From positions 1,599,501-1,663,500 of the forward strand of contig JAMXBD010000065.1 in the NCBI GenBank assembly GCA_024138025.1: a stretch of 64,000 bases of DNA. Direction: 5' to 3'. This DNA is from Combretum micranthum. Taxonomy: Eukaryota > Streptophyta > Magnoliopsida > Myrtales > Combretaceae. The translations under genes and the position numbers were made by a program. The first letter of the stretch is position 1. Each line of letters opens with the position of its first letter. The notes under the pieces were generated by a model. The model ran no database searches and was not told where the DNA came from. It worked only from the letters and a program-made list of their open reading frames with translations. Below are positions 12,762 to 23,545 of the stretch, one piece after another.

Positions 12762-13571
12762 CTATCCTTTATCCGACAGTTGTCCCATACTCACTAAATT
12801 GTGATGAAGAATAGGAGCATAGAAAACATCAAAGATAAAGTTCTGTGATCCATCCTTCAATTTAATAGCAACTTGACCTTTTCCCAATATGGGAATATTT
12901 GTATTATTTTCGAATTTCACGATAGATTTTACCGTTTCATCCAGAGAAGAAAATAACTCCTTTTTACCACACATATGATTACTACATCCAATATCTAAAT
13001 ACCATATATTTACACCTTTTGCAAAACTATTAGCTGCCAAAAATAAACTTTGTGGATTATTAGAATTCTCACTAATATTTTGGTACTCGTTTTCTACCAT
13101 GTTTGCCTGTTGTCTAAATTTGCAGTCTGCAGCTTTGTGTCCAAACTTCCCATAGTGAAAATAATTAACATTTGTTCTTTCTTGATAGTTGTTGCTTCTT
13201 CCTCTTCCTCGATTGGCAGTCCATAAATTGTTTCCACTTCTTCTTTGACTAGATGGTTTGAAATTGTTGTCTCTTCCTTGGTTGAAACTACCACATCCTC
13301 TTCTCTTGAAATTTCCTCGACCTCTACCTCTGTAATTTCCTCTTCCTCCACTATTAAAACCATGACCTCTACCATCGGTATTTTGACTAGTTTCAAATTT
13401 ATTGTTGAGGTTCACATGAATCTTCAAGGCTTCTTCATTCACTTTCTTCATTTTCTCTAAAATTTTACTCACATGACTTTCAATGCTTCCTTGCAATTCT
13501 GCAACCGTCATGGTATCTGTATCATGGGACTCTATTATCGTAGTCACCACATGATCAAACTTGATTGGCAT
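12762..13571 (-). pseudogene. Copia gag C-terminus, zinc knuckle and protease
   Basis: The 269-codon frame covers the end of the gag UBN2-type region, an RGRG-rich linker, a zinc knuckle and the protease. The knuckle reads YFHYGKFGHKAADC. The family pattern is CxxCxxxxHxxxxC, so the first two Cys are both Tyr (TGT to TAT). The protease active site reads LDIGCSNHMCG where DTG is expected (ACT to ATT). It joins the upstream gag across one TGA stop. Confidence 0.88.
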
Positions 13572-13574
13572 GGA

Positions 13575-14009
13575 TCAAAGAATTTTCTCCACCATCTTGC
13601 TTTCAGGAATGTTATCTCCATACACCCTCATCTTATTGACAAAATCGGTAACACGAGAAAAATATTGTTCAATACTTTCTGAGTTAGACATCTCATATCT
13701 TCCGTATTCTCTACGCAGAGATTGCAATTTGGATTTATGAGCTTTCTCCACCCCTTTATATGACAACTTCAAAATGTTCCATGCTTCTTTAGCAGTTTTG
13801 GCATTTGCTATTTTGCCAAATAATGAGTAATCTACACCTTGGTGAATTTGTGATAATGCCAACTGGTCCTTCCTTTGAGTAGCATCATCTGCTTCTTGTT
13901 GTAAACCCAATTCAATAAAGCTCCAAATATTTTGAGCTTTTAAATGAGTAGACATCAAAAGTTCCCAATAATTGTAATCAAGTTTCCCATCTAACTTGGG
14001 ACCTGACTA
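13575..14009 (-). pseudogene. Copia gag N-terminal part
   Basis: Decodes KLDGKLDYNYWELLMSTHLK at the upstream end and continues through AWNILKLSYKG and YFSRVTDFVNKMRVYG, typical of copia gag (UBN2/DUF4219 type). The frame ends ...MVEKIL-stop at 13572-13574, where a CGA arginine is usual, then carries on in frame as the next entry. The original initiator is not visible; an in-frame stop lies just upstream. Confidence 0.88.
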
Positions 14010-14128
14010 AATAATATTATAATTGGTCGTTATATCTCACTTTCTAATAAAGTTTTTTTTTTTTTAATAACTGCGAAAACCCTCTTGTTCCTCACAAACA
14101 CTCAAAACAAAGCGCTAGATTTTATTAG

Positions 14129-14551
14129 GATAAACGCAATGCCAGTAGAGTTAATGCTGTGGAAGATACCGCTAAAAAACCAATGAGGAGACCTAATCTA
14201 AAGGCAATTACCAAGATGATAGAGACTAATTCGGTGTTGTTTCTAGAGAAAAGATTTGGTGATATCCCAGGTATTTGTGTGGGAAATCAATTGTATTCAC
14301 AGGCCAGAATGGTGGTGCTTGGATTTCACAGTCATTGGTTGAATGGAATTGATTATATGGGGCAGGCATACAAGGCGACATACCCAAACTATGAGTTTCC
14401 CATTGCTACAACCATTGTTATGTCTGGGATATACGAGGATGACTTGGATAACGCTGAAAATATCATTTATACTAGCTAGGGTGGGCATAATCTCACTGAT
14501 GACAAGCGTCAAATTAAAGATCAAGAGCTTATACGTGGAAATTTGGCTTTA
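14129..14551 (+). pseudogene. Captured SRA (YDG) domain fragment of a SUVH4/KRYPTONITE-like methyltransferase
   Basis: About 141 codons in one continuous frame decode an SRA domain, the module by which SUVH H3K9 methyltransferases bind methylated DNA. Visible landmarks are ASRVNAVEDTAKKPMRRP, GDIPGICVG, GFHSHWLNGIDYM, IVMSGIYEDDLDNAENI and GGHNLTDDKRQIKDQ, ending in RGNLAL. The HWLNGIDYM and EDDLDNA pattern is closest to SUVH4 (KYP) from what I know of the family. One in-frame TAG (14477-14479) replaces a Gln of the TGQGGHN motif. No start codon, pre-SET or SET domain is present. It lies inside the copia element, antisense to gag-pol, between the primer-binding site and gag. Confidence 0.88.
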
Positions 14552-14556
14552 TACCA
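14545..14556 (-). promoter_or_regulatory. Degenerate initiator-Met primer-binding site of the copia element
   Basis: Three bases inside the 5' LTR the minus strand reads TGGTATAAAGCC. Plant copia elements usually carry TGGTATCAGAGC here, complementary to initiator Met-tRNA. Only TGGTAT is intact; the rest coincides with the end of the captured SRA fragment. Confidence 0.7.
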
Positions 14557-14559
14557 ATT

Positions 14560-14877
14560 TGATGTGAATGGGACATTATTTTGTCCAACTCACACATACA
14601 CAGTGGGAAAAAAAAAGGGACAAGAGAGAGGGAAAGAACTACAAGATTAGAATATCATCTTTGGTACATTATTTTCATATTACAAGATTCTTCCTTTTAT
14701 AGGTATTACAATACAAATTTTAAAACTCATTTGTGAAGATACATAAAACAAGGATTGCAATTTATCTGTCAATTTCATATGTGTGGCTAAGAATTAACAT
14801 AGCCAACAATAAAAGTTTGGTTTCTATCTTTTACAAATACAACTCTGTACAACTTGATTTAAATTCTTTAACCAACA
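14560..14877 (-). repeat. 5' LTR of the copia element
   Basis: 318 bp, homologous to 9101-9417. Terminal TGTTGGTT...CA (minus strand) followed outside by the target duplication GGAAA at 14878-14882. Confidence 0.95.
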
Positions 14878-14882
14878 GGAAA

Positions 14883-15963
14883 TATTAGATAAAGTTAGTA
14901 TAAATTTTCGTTATAAATGTAGCATGTCACCTTTGGTGTTGAGAGATAGTGATGATATTATCATATGCTCCTTCCATCTCCATCCTTTTATCATTATCTA
15001 ATAAATTATTTAAAGTATCCAACCTTTTTTTTTTTTTTTCCGATGTTGAATATACAAAGTTTAAGAAGATTGAAATTATTGTAAGTTTAATTTTTTTTTT
15101 TCATTTTATCATATTGATGAGAAAAGAAATTTATGTTTTAATATTAAATTGTTATATAACTTAACAAATAACTCATAATAGATTGATTATTATTTTCTTG
15201 ATTAATATTTTATAGTCCCTTCTTTGGGATTTCCTTTCATGTGACATGCAAAATTTCGTAAATTTTATATAATGTTAGGATCATTTTTATTAAATTAATA
15301 ATTGAAATTTAAAGAGAAGATTTTTGCGACACAAGGAAACGTAAGTTATTGATTATAAATTGATAAATTATACTTCTTTAGGAACTATATAATTAGCAAA
15401 GCAACAAGTAATTTTTATATGTGATAATTTACATTAAAACACAGCAAACCTACTTTCGATGGAAGATCAGTGTAAAGCCACTGCAATTTCCTTTACAGAA
15501 TCAATTTTATTACTATCTAATGGTTTACACTGCACTCAACTGTTATTGAATCATTAAAATAGCTAATATTCTAGTTATTATATTTATTTAACAATTAAAT
15601 GATTGACTGAATAATGTCATCAATTGGACTGTAAAAGCTTCCTCGCTGGACGAAACAACTGAAATTGCATTGAATAAGCCAAATTAAATAATTAATCATA
15701 GCTTGAAAACTACCCAAATTGTAAATAACTGTTCCACTTCCACAGTCACGTGGGCCGTCATGCAAGCAAGATGAGTCGACATAGGGCATACTTAATAGGG
15801 GCGCGAAAGTTCCATGGGCTGGCCCCGCAAGAAAACGTTGTGGGCTGACCCAGGTAGCAAGGCTCATTACCTACCTTTTATGTCCACAGGTTAAATAGTT
15901 ATAAAAATTGAGTATTTTCCTTGAGGAAATATGTTTGGACGTCTTGAAAAGTAAAAAATAGGT
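14883..15963. other. AT-rich spacer
   Basis: No gene. About 75 bp (15575-15645) is a diverged copy of 22163-22236, sharing AGTTATTATATTTATTTAAC and flanking words. A somewhat GC-richer stretch at 15730-15860 has no recognisable product. Confidence 0.35.
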
Positions 15964-15971
15964 CTTATGTT

Positions 15972-16748
15972 TAGGGATGTAACTGGATGAGCTGTAATAG
16001 GGTTTTCATCCGCCCAACCTAATAACAGTTCTATAGGGTTTTAGAGTCGGGATTGAATATATAGTAAAAACCTTATAGGGTTATAGAGTTGGGTTTGAAT
16101 TATATAACCAATTCGATAGATATCCGATGACCCAGGACCATAATATTAAAAAGCAAACAAATAAATAAATAAATAAAAACATTAGTAAAGGGGCAATGAG
16201 AGGAAACAAAACATGAAGGGGTTATAATCTTTTCTACTTTTTAGAAATGTTTTGTTAAGGATTTTAGAACTTTTCATTAAACTTTATTCAAGTCATATTT
16301 GCTTTTATAGTGTTTGATATGTTATATTTTAGCCCCGACATGAGATTTATTTTAACCATGATCTTGTTGAAGTCTCTTAGATGACATATGGTGACAAAAG
16401 TAATATATTTGTGTTTAATTATTGAATTATGAAGGTAGTATAGCATATATTTTATCTGTTCTACATATATCTTTTTGTTTTTGAACATATAGAAAATGTA
16501 TGTTAGAAGTCAAAAGCACAACTTTTCTTACATTTATTAGTAAAACTTGAAAATAGGTTAGAAAAAAATTAGGATTATAGGGTCATAGGATCGGATTTCA
16601 GATTCTAAATCAAATCCTACATGATGGGTTTAGATATAGTTTGAAAACCCTAAAGGGTTATAGAGACAGGTTTGGAAGATCTATAGGATAGCAGGTCATG
16701 TTTTGAGTTTATATAATTCGTCTAAAACATGAGCTGATTGTATCCTTA
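15972..16748. mobile_element. Non-autonomous hAT-like element
   Basis: The left end reads TAGGGATGTAACTGGATGAG and the right end, reversed, TAAGGATACAATCAGCTCATG. These match in the terminal YA-GGATRYAA part, the same motif as the element at 10759. The flanks CTTATGTT (15964-15971) and ATTATGTT (16749-16756) are an 8-bp target duplication with one mismatch. Subterminal CCTATAGGGTTTTAGAGTCGGG-type repeats are present. There is no transposase. Confidence 0.8.
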
Positions 16749-16756
16749 ATTATGTT

Positions 16757-18012
16757 ATATAAATAATTGTGTGATATGAATGTAAGAATTTGATAGGTTC
16801 GTTTATATTTTTACGCATGATGAAGTGACAGATCATAACACAGGAGAAATCATTGTTATTTTGGTTGCATGTTTTTCACTGGTTATTTCAATCTTGAGTA
16901 AGAAACAGCCAAACAGGGTCTGGCTAGTTTTGTTCCGGTGCCAAATCTTAAAAATATGACATTTAAGTCCAGTTCTTCCTGGAATCTTAAACTGTTGAAC
17001 CATGTCGTCGGTACGAAGTAAAATATAGATGCCAAGAATCACATAAACATGAAGATGATGATGAGTTGATCATCAAAAATGAGATACTAAAAAAGATGAA
17101 GATATAATTATATATATACACATTTTAATTAACTTTCCTATAAAATTGGACTTATCATTTATTTTATTATTTTAAAAGGAAAAGTAAAATTTCATTGGCC
17201 AATAGACAAAATATATTTTTAAAATACTTTCTTTAGAAGTATGTGAAATCTTTACTCCCCAACTCCCGTTTCCTAATCATCGTTTTCATCAAAAATTTAA
17301 AAATAAAAATAAAAAATATATAAGTTACATATTTTTCTGAATATCAGATTTTAAATAAATATAAATCAAACAGAAAACTAATACTAATCTAATATAAATG
17401 AGGTATACTATACCTACTTTGCACTTGAGAGAAAAAAAGAAAAACGGACGGTGACAAAAGTTTAAGGAAAATACACATAATAAGAGAGAGGAATTCCGGC
17501 TGTCAAAAGGTAAATAAGTGTTCTTGCCAGGCCACTTCTTGGGACTGGTTTAATCAAATATCAATCGCAGTGACAAAATAAACAATATTAATCAATATTG
17601 ATCCGCGGATAAGTGGACCAGTAGTAAAGGAATCGTGATTTTAATAGTGATGATGATAGTATTGATAAATAATTTGAAATGGTTTTAAGATAAATAATGA
17701 TTGATTTGAAAATATAGATATCAATATTGATGGATTTGCTGATTAGTGATGGTTAAAGAAAAAAAAAAATCATTTAAAAAGGAAAGGTAACCACTAGAGA
17801 GTCTAGTTGTCATCCCCTATGCTAGATTTTTTCTTTTAAAGGCGGCAGAGGAGGGGGAGGAGAGAATCATTAATCACATTTGAATCTAATAATTAAACTA
17901 ATCATTGACCAACCTCTAAGGCTGGCAATTTTTTTGTAACTACACATAACGTTGCTTTTACAGAAAAACCAAGTGGTATACATTTACATTTTTCTAACAG
18001 GAAGGAAAAAGG

Positions 18013-18043
<31 letters not shown>

Positions 18044-19845
18044 CACCGCGGGCGCTCAAAATCTATACATTTTCATGATATGAATTACACGGGTTTAGGC
18101 ATAATAGACATTAGTCTCCTTGGCACCTAGAGGTGATGTTTACATCTCAACAACAAAGGAATAAGTAAATATATATATTAATAAAAAATTATAAAATATA
18201 AACAGATGTGATAATTGCAAAAATAGGCAAGTTAGAGAGAGAGAGTTTAACGCTAATAGCCTTGTAATGTAGTTGCATATTCTTTGATTTCTCAAGTGAG
18301 ATGTACTAGATTTGAATCCTTCTATCCCTGTTATAATAGCAAAACGAAAAAAAAAAAAAGAAAAGAAATAAGTTTATTTTTTAATAAACTCATCCTATGA
18401 AGTTGTTTCTCCGGATCGAAGATAATTTTAAATCTCTATCGTAAGATATTAAAAGTCCCTAAGTTCAATGAGTTTATAACTTTAGATTTTGTCTAAATGC
18501 TAAGCCCAAATTCGGACTCATAAGGTTTGTTCATTGTACTTAATTATGTCAAGTTTTTTCATACAAATTAATTTACAACCAAGTTGTGTCGTATCCTAAT
18601 TGATAAGTTTTGTACAAAATTATTAATTATATTCAAACCCATAATGTAAACGTGATTTGCTAGGATTTATTCTTTTTTTCCCAAAGAACAATAAACTTTA
18701 TTCATTAATAGCACAAAATAAATACAAATCAACCTAAAACATGAAAAACAAGAGATGAGGATAACAAACTCTAACCAATAAGATCAATCTCTTATACCAA
18801 AAGAGGATATCGAAAACCATTGAACACAACAAGTTCTACCATGAGGCAAAGATCCAGTACTTTGATTGGAGAAAATACCCACATAGGGGTAGAGTACTAA
18901 AAAGAACAAAATAAAAAATACAAAAACATAAATTAAGGAAACTTTTGATGTAAAAGATTACTCTTTTTTCACTTTGAGAACTCTTTTTGTTTGAGAACTT
19001 GAAGTGCTGATATCGAAATATTGAACCATTTGACATGCCTCAAAATCTTCTAAAAATAAAGTTATAACTTTAGAGTGCTTGAGAAATAAAGATTGAAAAA
19101 TAAATAAGAAAATGGTTGTTGAGTTTTTATTGAATTTTGAAAATGAAGTGGTGATTGAAAAAGAAGTGAGAAGATAATTCGGTGTTAGGGGCAACCAACA
19201 ATGGCAACCGCTCTCTAAGGTTTTCTCAAATTAGAATGTAGTTTGGAGATGAAAGAGAAAGAGGAGAGAGAGAAGAGAATACTTCCTAGCTGGCTACCTG
19301 CTAGGATTAATTTAAAAGGGCTTGAGGAAGATACCAACCCTTAGCCTTTGAAAAACTTATTATTAACATTAATTAAAGAAAGAGTAGAAAAAGTATGTAT
19401 AATATATATACACATAATATATATATATATAGGTATATATAAAGGAACAAAATTTTTAATGATGTTAAGGAATGTTCTTGCACACATAAGGGCAATTTCT
19501 ATTGAAGTCATTCTACTTTTATAAGGTTATATATCTTCTTTTTCTAGCCATTAAAATTTACATTCATGTTTTCCTTCTTTTCATTTCACTTTCTTTTCTT
19601 TTTCAAATAATTTCATTCATTAACATAATAGTTAATTAGCATTTTTTATTTATTAGTGGATGTACTAATGTCATAATTGCATTGTTAATATTACACATGC
19701 TTTGATTTTATTGAGTAAAGTGCCAAATTATAATAACAATCGTATTTACCTGATGTACTAACATTATTATTCACAATAAGTATTGCGAAAACGAATAAGG
19801 GATTATTGAATAATCCATCGTTTAATCACATATATTGGAAAAATT
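16757..19845. other. AT-rich spacer
   Basis: No gene supported. It contains a 29-bp poly(A) tract at 18015-18043 and alternating TA runs near 19400-19440. Reading frames at 18836-19194 look like chance: low complexity, rich in Ser/Phe, no family motif. Confidence 0.35.
18015..18043. repeat. Poly(A) tract, 29 bp
   Basis: A pure A run followed by CACCGCGGGCGC. No flanking direct repeat was found, so it cannot be assigned to retroposition. Confidence 0.85.
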
Positions 19846-19854
19846 ATTTTTAAT

Positions 19855-20153
19855 AGGGTGAATGTAATATTTGGTACTTGAGTTTTATCAATTTATGTAA
19901 TTAACTATCTAAAGTTTGAAAGTATCGATTTACAACCAACACATTACTCATTTTTGCAATTAAAAACCTGGACTTTGCCAAGTTTTGCAATTAACCACCA
20001 TAACTTTACTCATTTTTTCAATTAAATACCTTATATAATCTAAGTACTTTAAATAGACTCGAATAATTTGTAGGTTATAAATTGACAATTTCAAATTTTA
20101 GATAGTTAACTGTAAAAATTAGTAAAATTCAAATACCAAATGTTACATTTACC
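19855..20153. mobile_element. Mutator-like MITE with perfect 9-bp target duplication
   Basis: 299 bp. The left terminus AGGGTGAATGTAATATTTGG and the right terminus, reversed, GGTAAATGTAACATTTGG are inverted copies, and similarity extends about 60 bp inward through TTAACTATCTAAARTTTGAAA. ATTTTTAAT is duplicated exactly at 19846-19854 and 20154-20162; 9 bp is the Mutator length. There is no coding capacity. Confidence 0.85.
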
Positions 20154-21528
20154 ATTTTTAATCGCATAATGCCTTAGAGCTTATAACGCAACAACCTATC
20201 ATAGGAAAGCTTATAACCCGCTAAATCCTTCAATTGTTACCCTTAACCACTAAACTTACATTAATGCATCACATTGATATATCGTATGCTACTCAAAAGT
20301 AGACAGCTAGAACCAAAATAACATCATGGATGCACCGTATCAATATATGAAATTGAATTTACTAGCAAAAACTACTACTACATAGTCAACATTAAAGGCT
20401 AATGATATATGGTTCTCCACAACACCTAACAACCTTACATTTAAACATCTTTGTAAATTTCTACAAAGATAACATCTTCTTCACAATCAATATATTATCA
20501 TATCTCAAATCAACACATTAATCAATATCATTACCTATTACATAAATTCCTAAGAAATAAGCTGAAACCCAATATATAATTACCACAATCACATGTCAAA
20601 GTCGAACATAAAGACTAGCCTTGCGTTGCAAGTCCGAGGAGATAATATACATATACCAATTGATAATTAATTTCATTTAGTAGATTGTTCAAATAGAAAG
20701 GTAAAAAGCTTATTATTTTATCCTTTTACAAAATGCCTTAGGCACTTGCAATCATTTCTCGTAGAATTATAAATTCCCATTTTATTGAGCATTATAAAAT
20801 ATACTTGTTGTTAGTTTATTTTATATAAATTATATTATAATTGCAACAACAAAGTATGCATTTTTATATGACTGTTTTGAATATCGATTTAAATAATATT
20901 AGTTCAATATCCAAATTGCATGATACTACCTCCATTTCTTAAAGCATAATTTTGAGTTACCTTTTCTAGCCCATTATTATAGTCGAGGAGGAAGGCTCTT
21001 GACATAGGGGAGGAGAAAATGGTAAATTAGTTAATTCCAACAGTGGTAATATAAATCGGTACTGTTGCTAACCACTTGGTTTAATTAATATATATATATA
21101 TATATATATCTCAATATGACCCATTTGAAGGGGTTAATTAAACTAATCAATATCCCACACATTTAAGATTGTCAACTTTTTTAAATAAATCAAACTACCT
21201 TATTCAATGGACACTGAACCAATAATTTTTCTGTACATTTTCATATTATCCTCCACACGGCTTTATGCATTAAAAAACATTAATATATGTATCATTGGCA
21301 TCCGGCAGTGATGTTTGTATCCCAACATCACATCTGTTTGACCTGGTATTATTATGCTTTTTACAAGAAATGCATAACAAAATGTTGAAGAAAGAATATG
21401 GGGTTGGCCGGGGTTCTTTATATTGTCAAGCAATAGATCATTATCATCTTTATTTAGGGAGAGCAAGAGCAAGGAAGAGTCATGGCACTGAGTCCTTGGT
21501 TCTTTTGCTTCATCTTTCTCGGCTCCTG

Positions 21529-21529
<1 letters not shown>

Positions 21530-21566
<37 letters not shown>
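21530..21566. repeat. Poly(T) tract, 37 bp
   Basis: A pure T homopolymer. The only long reading frame across it (21295-21606) is extended by this tract and is not a gene. Confidence 0.9.
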
Positions 21567-21570
<4 letters not shown>

Positions 21571-21642
21571 GTAATCATATTGTTTCTGCAGTCACATTTA
21601 CCCTAAGAAAATTGATTTTTAAAAATAGAGATTCTATAATAG

Positions 21643-21706
21643 AAAATTAATAAAAGAAGTTATATTTTTATAAAAAAATTAATAAAAGAAGTTATATTTT
21701 TATAAA
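21643..21706. repeat. 32-bp tandem duplication
   Basis: Two almost identical consecutive copies of a unit containing AAAATTAATAAAAGAAGTTA. Confidence 0.85.
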
Positions 21707-23545
21707 AACTGCCTGCAATGGTAATTTTTGTAATAAAAATTTCGTTTCAAATATAGAAATTCTGTTTTTAAAATCCAATTTTTTCGTTGTATTTTTTTCC
21801 CATTAATAAGCTTTAATTATTAATTATAATTATTTGGACTGAGTAATTAACAATGTTTATTTGCAGATGGTAGATTATTTTCTCATGCACGTGGTGGACG
21901 ATCACTACTTCAGGCCAAAAAAAAGTAAGAAATTCTATTTTCTTCGTGCTTCTATACATTTATAATTTTTTTCCTTTTCCATTTTTTTAAAGATATATTC
22001 AATTGTCCTATTGAGGAAGACTTCTTGACGATTACAATTTATATGGATTAATCTAATGGCAAATTCTAGGTCCTGTCATTAATTTTGACGGGATTGGTCC
22101 CATTAACTATCCGACGGCTCATACCATATCCAACCGTGATCGAACAATTAAACTAGTTAATATTTCAATTATTATATTTATTTTAACAATTAAATAATTA
22201 ACTGGACGATCCCACCAATAAAACCGTAGAAACTCCTATGATCTATTATATCATAGCCATTAGAGAGTGATTGAGATCTTACATATACATAGTTTCAAAA
22301 AGAATAATTATTTTATATGACTGATATAAAGGATAGATAAATTGTTTAGATGGTTATGAGAAAACAAATATCTAGTTTCTCCTGATAAAAGAATCCGTGT
22401 TTTTTTTTTTTAATTCCATATATCATTGAAAATTTCAATATTTATATTATTTTAACACCCCCTATCATGATGCAGTCTCTCGTCTGAAGATTTAATAAAT
22501 TGAGTATGTTTAGGCCATACAGATATTATGGGGCCGGCGGCATTCTAAGTTTCTTAAGATTTGAAATATGATTAGGTCTTCCATGGATTAACAACTTCCT
22601 AATTTTTTTTTATAATTTTCCTCCCTCGTTTGAACCCTTCCGAGTCTCTTGTATAAGGCATATATACATACTAAATTCAAGACGGGCAAATCCAAAGACA
22701 TTTCTATTGCAAAGAATTTCTCGAGAAAAATCATAGATAAGTTATAATTCATTTAAAGTCTATGTGCCATAGTCCTATTGAATAAGCTAGTTTAACTTTT
22801 TGAATAAATCAAACGAGTGATTAGTAGTCTTATTATAGAGAAAAAAAATAGCTATAACGCCTTTTTTGATGAATCATATGGTCTTAAGATTTTATCAACC
22901 AATAAAATTATTAAAGAAATTGTAAGCACGATTGAAAAGATATAAAAAGATATATGAGTTATTATATCTTGTATAGTCGATTTATTAGGCACAGGAATTT
23001 AGCAAATCTTTTAATTGTTTTGGCATTTTCTTCAATTCACTTTGAGCTATATTGCCAACTAAGAAAAACGAAATTGCTGTTTTCATGAATTCAAATCCGT
23101 TTAAGAATAAAACTTATACATATTTATAGGCGTTGCCGTTTTCATAATTGATCATTCTTGGATAATTTTCATGGTTGAATAGGTAAATAATTATTTTTTA
23201 ATGATATAAAAACTAGAACTACCTAGATAATCTGCAATGAAACGTATTGTTGTATGATGAACCAATTTACTGATTGGGGTTCTTTTTTTCCCCCCATAAA
23301 TTTTAAGGTAAATTTGCATGAGAATTACAATATAAATGGGATATGATTAACAGGTGTCGCAAAATAAATAATACGTACGTATATAATTAATTTGTTTCAT
23401 TATCCAAATTGTGAACATTATAAATTTGCCAATCACTTTCCATCTCCTCGTCTCCCAATGTTAGGCACAAATCTTATCTTAGTAAGTCAACTTAACGAGA
23501 ATTGCATGAAATAGCCATTCTTTCCTATATGGCTAAGGGTATATT

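Larger units (their letters stand above)
9096..14882 (-). mobile_element. Ty1/copia LTR retrotransposon, complete but decayed, with its target duplication
   Basis: The element proper spans 9101-14877, read on the minus strand. Both LTRs begin TGTTGGTT and end in CA in that orientation. They are flanked by the same 5 bp, GGAAA, at 9096-9100 and 14878-14882. Domain order from right to left is LTR, primer-binding site, leader with a captured host fragment, gag, zinc knuckle, protease, integrase, reverse transcriptase, RNase H, polypurine tract, LTR. Protease, integrase, RT in that order defines copia. The LTRs differ at about 20-25 positions by eye, so insertion is not recent. Gag-pol is broken by stops, frameshifts and a nested hAT element, so the copy is not autonomous. 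Confidence 0.96.
20163..23536. other. AT-rich spacer
   Basis: No gene supported. It holds a 37-bp poly(T) run (21530-21566), an adjacent 32-bp tandem duplication (21643-21706), an alternating TA run near 21090-21108, and the diverged repeat shared with 15575-15645. Confidence 0.35.

Noticed and set aside
14129..14551. A functional SUVH gene
   Set aside because: Only the SRA segment is present, with an internal stop, no start, no pre-SET or SET domain, and it is enclosed by copia LTRs.
21295..21606. 103-codon plus-strand frame
   Set aside because: It is extended by a 37-bp poly(T) tract that encodes a Phe run; no protein family motif.
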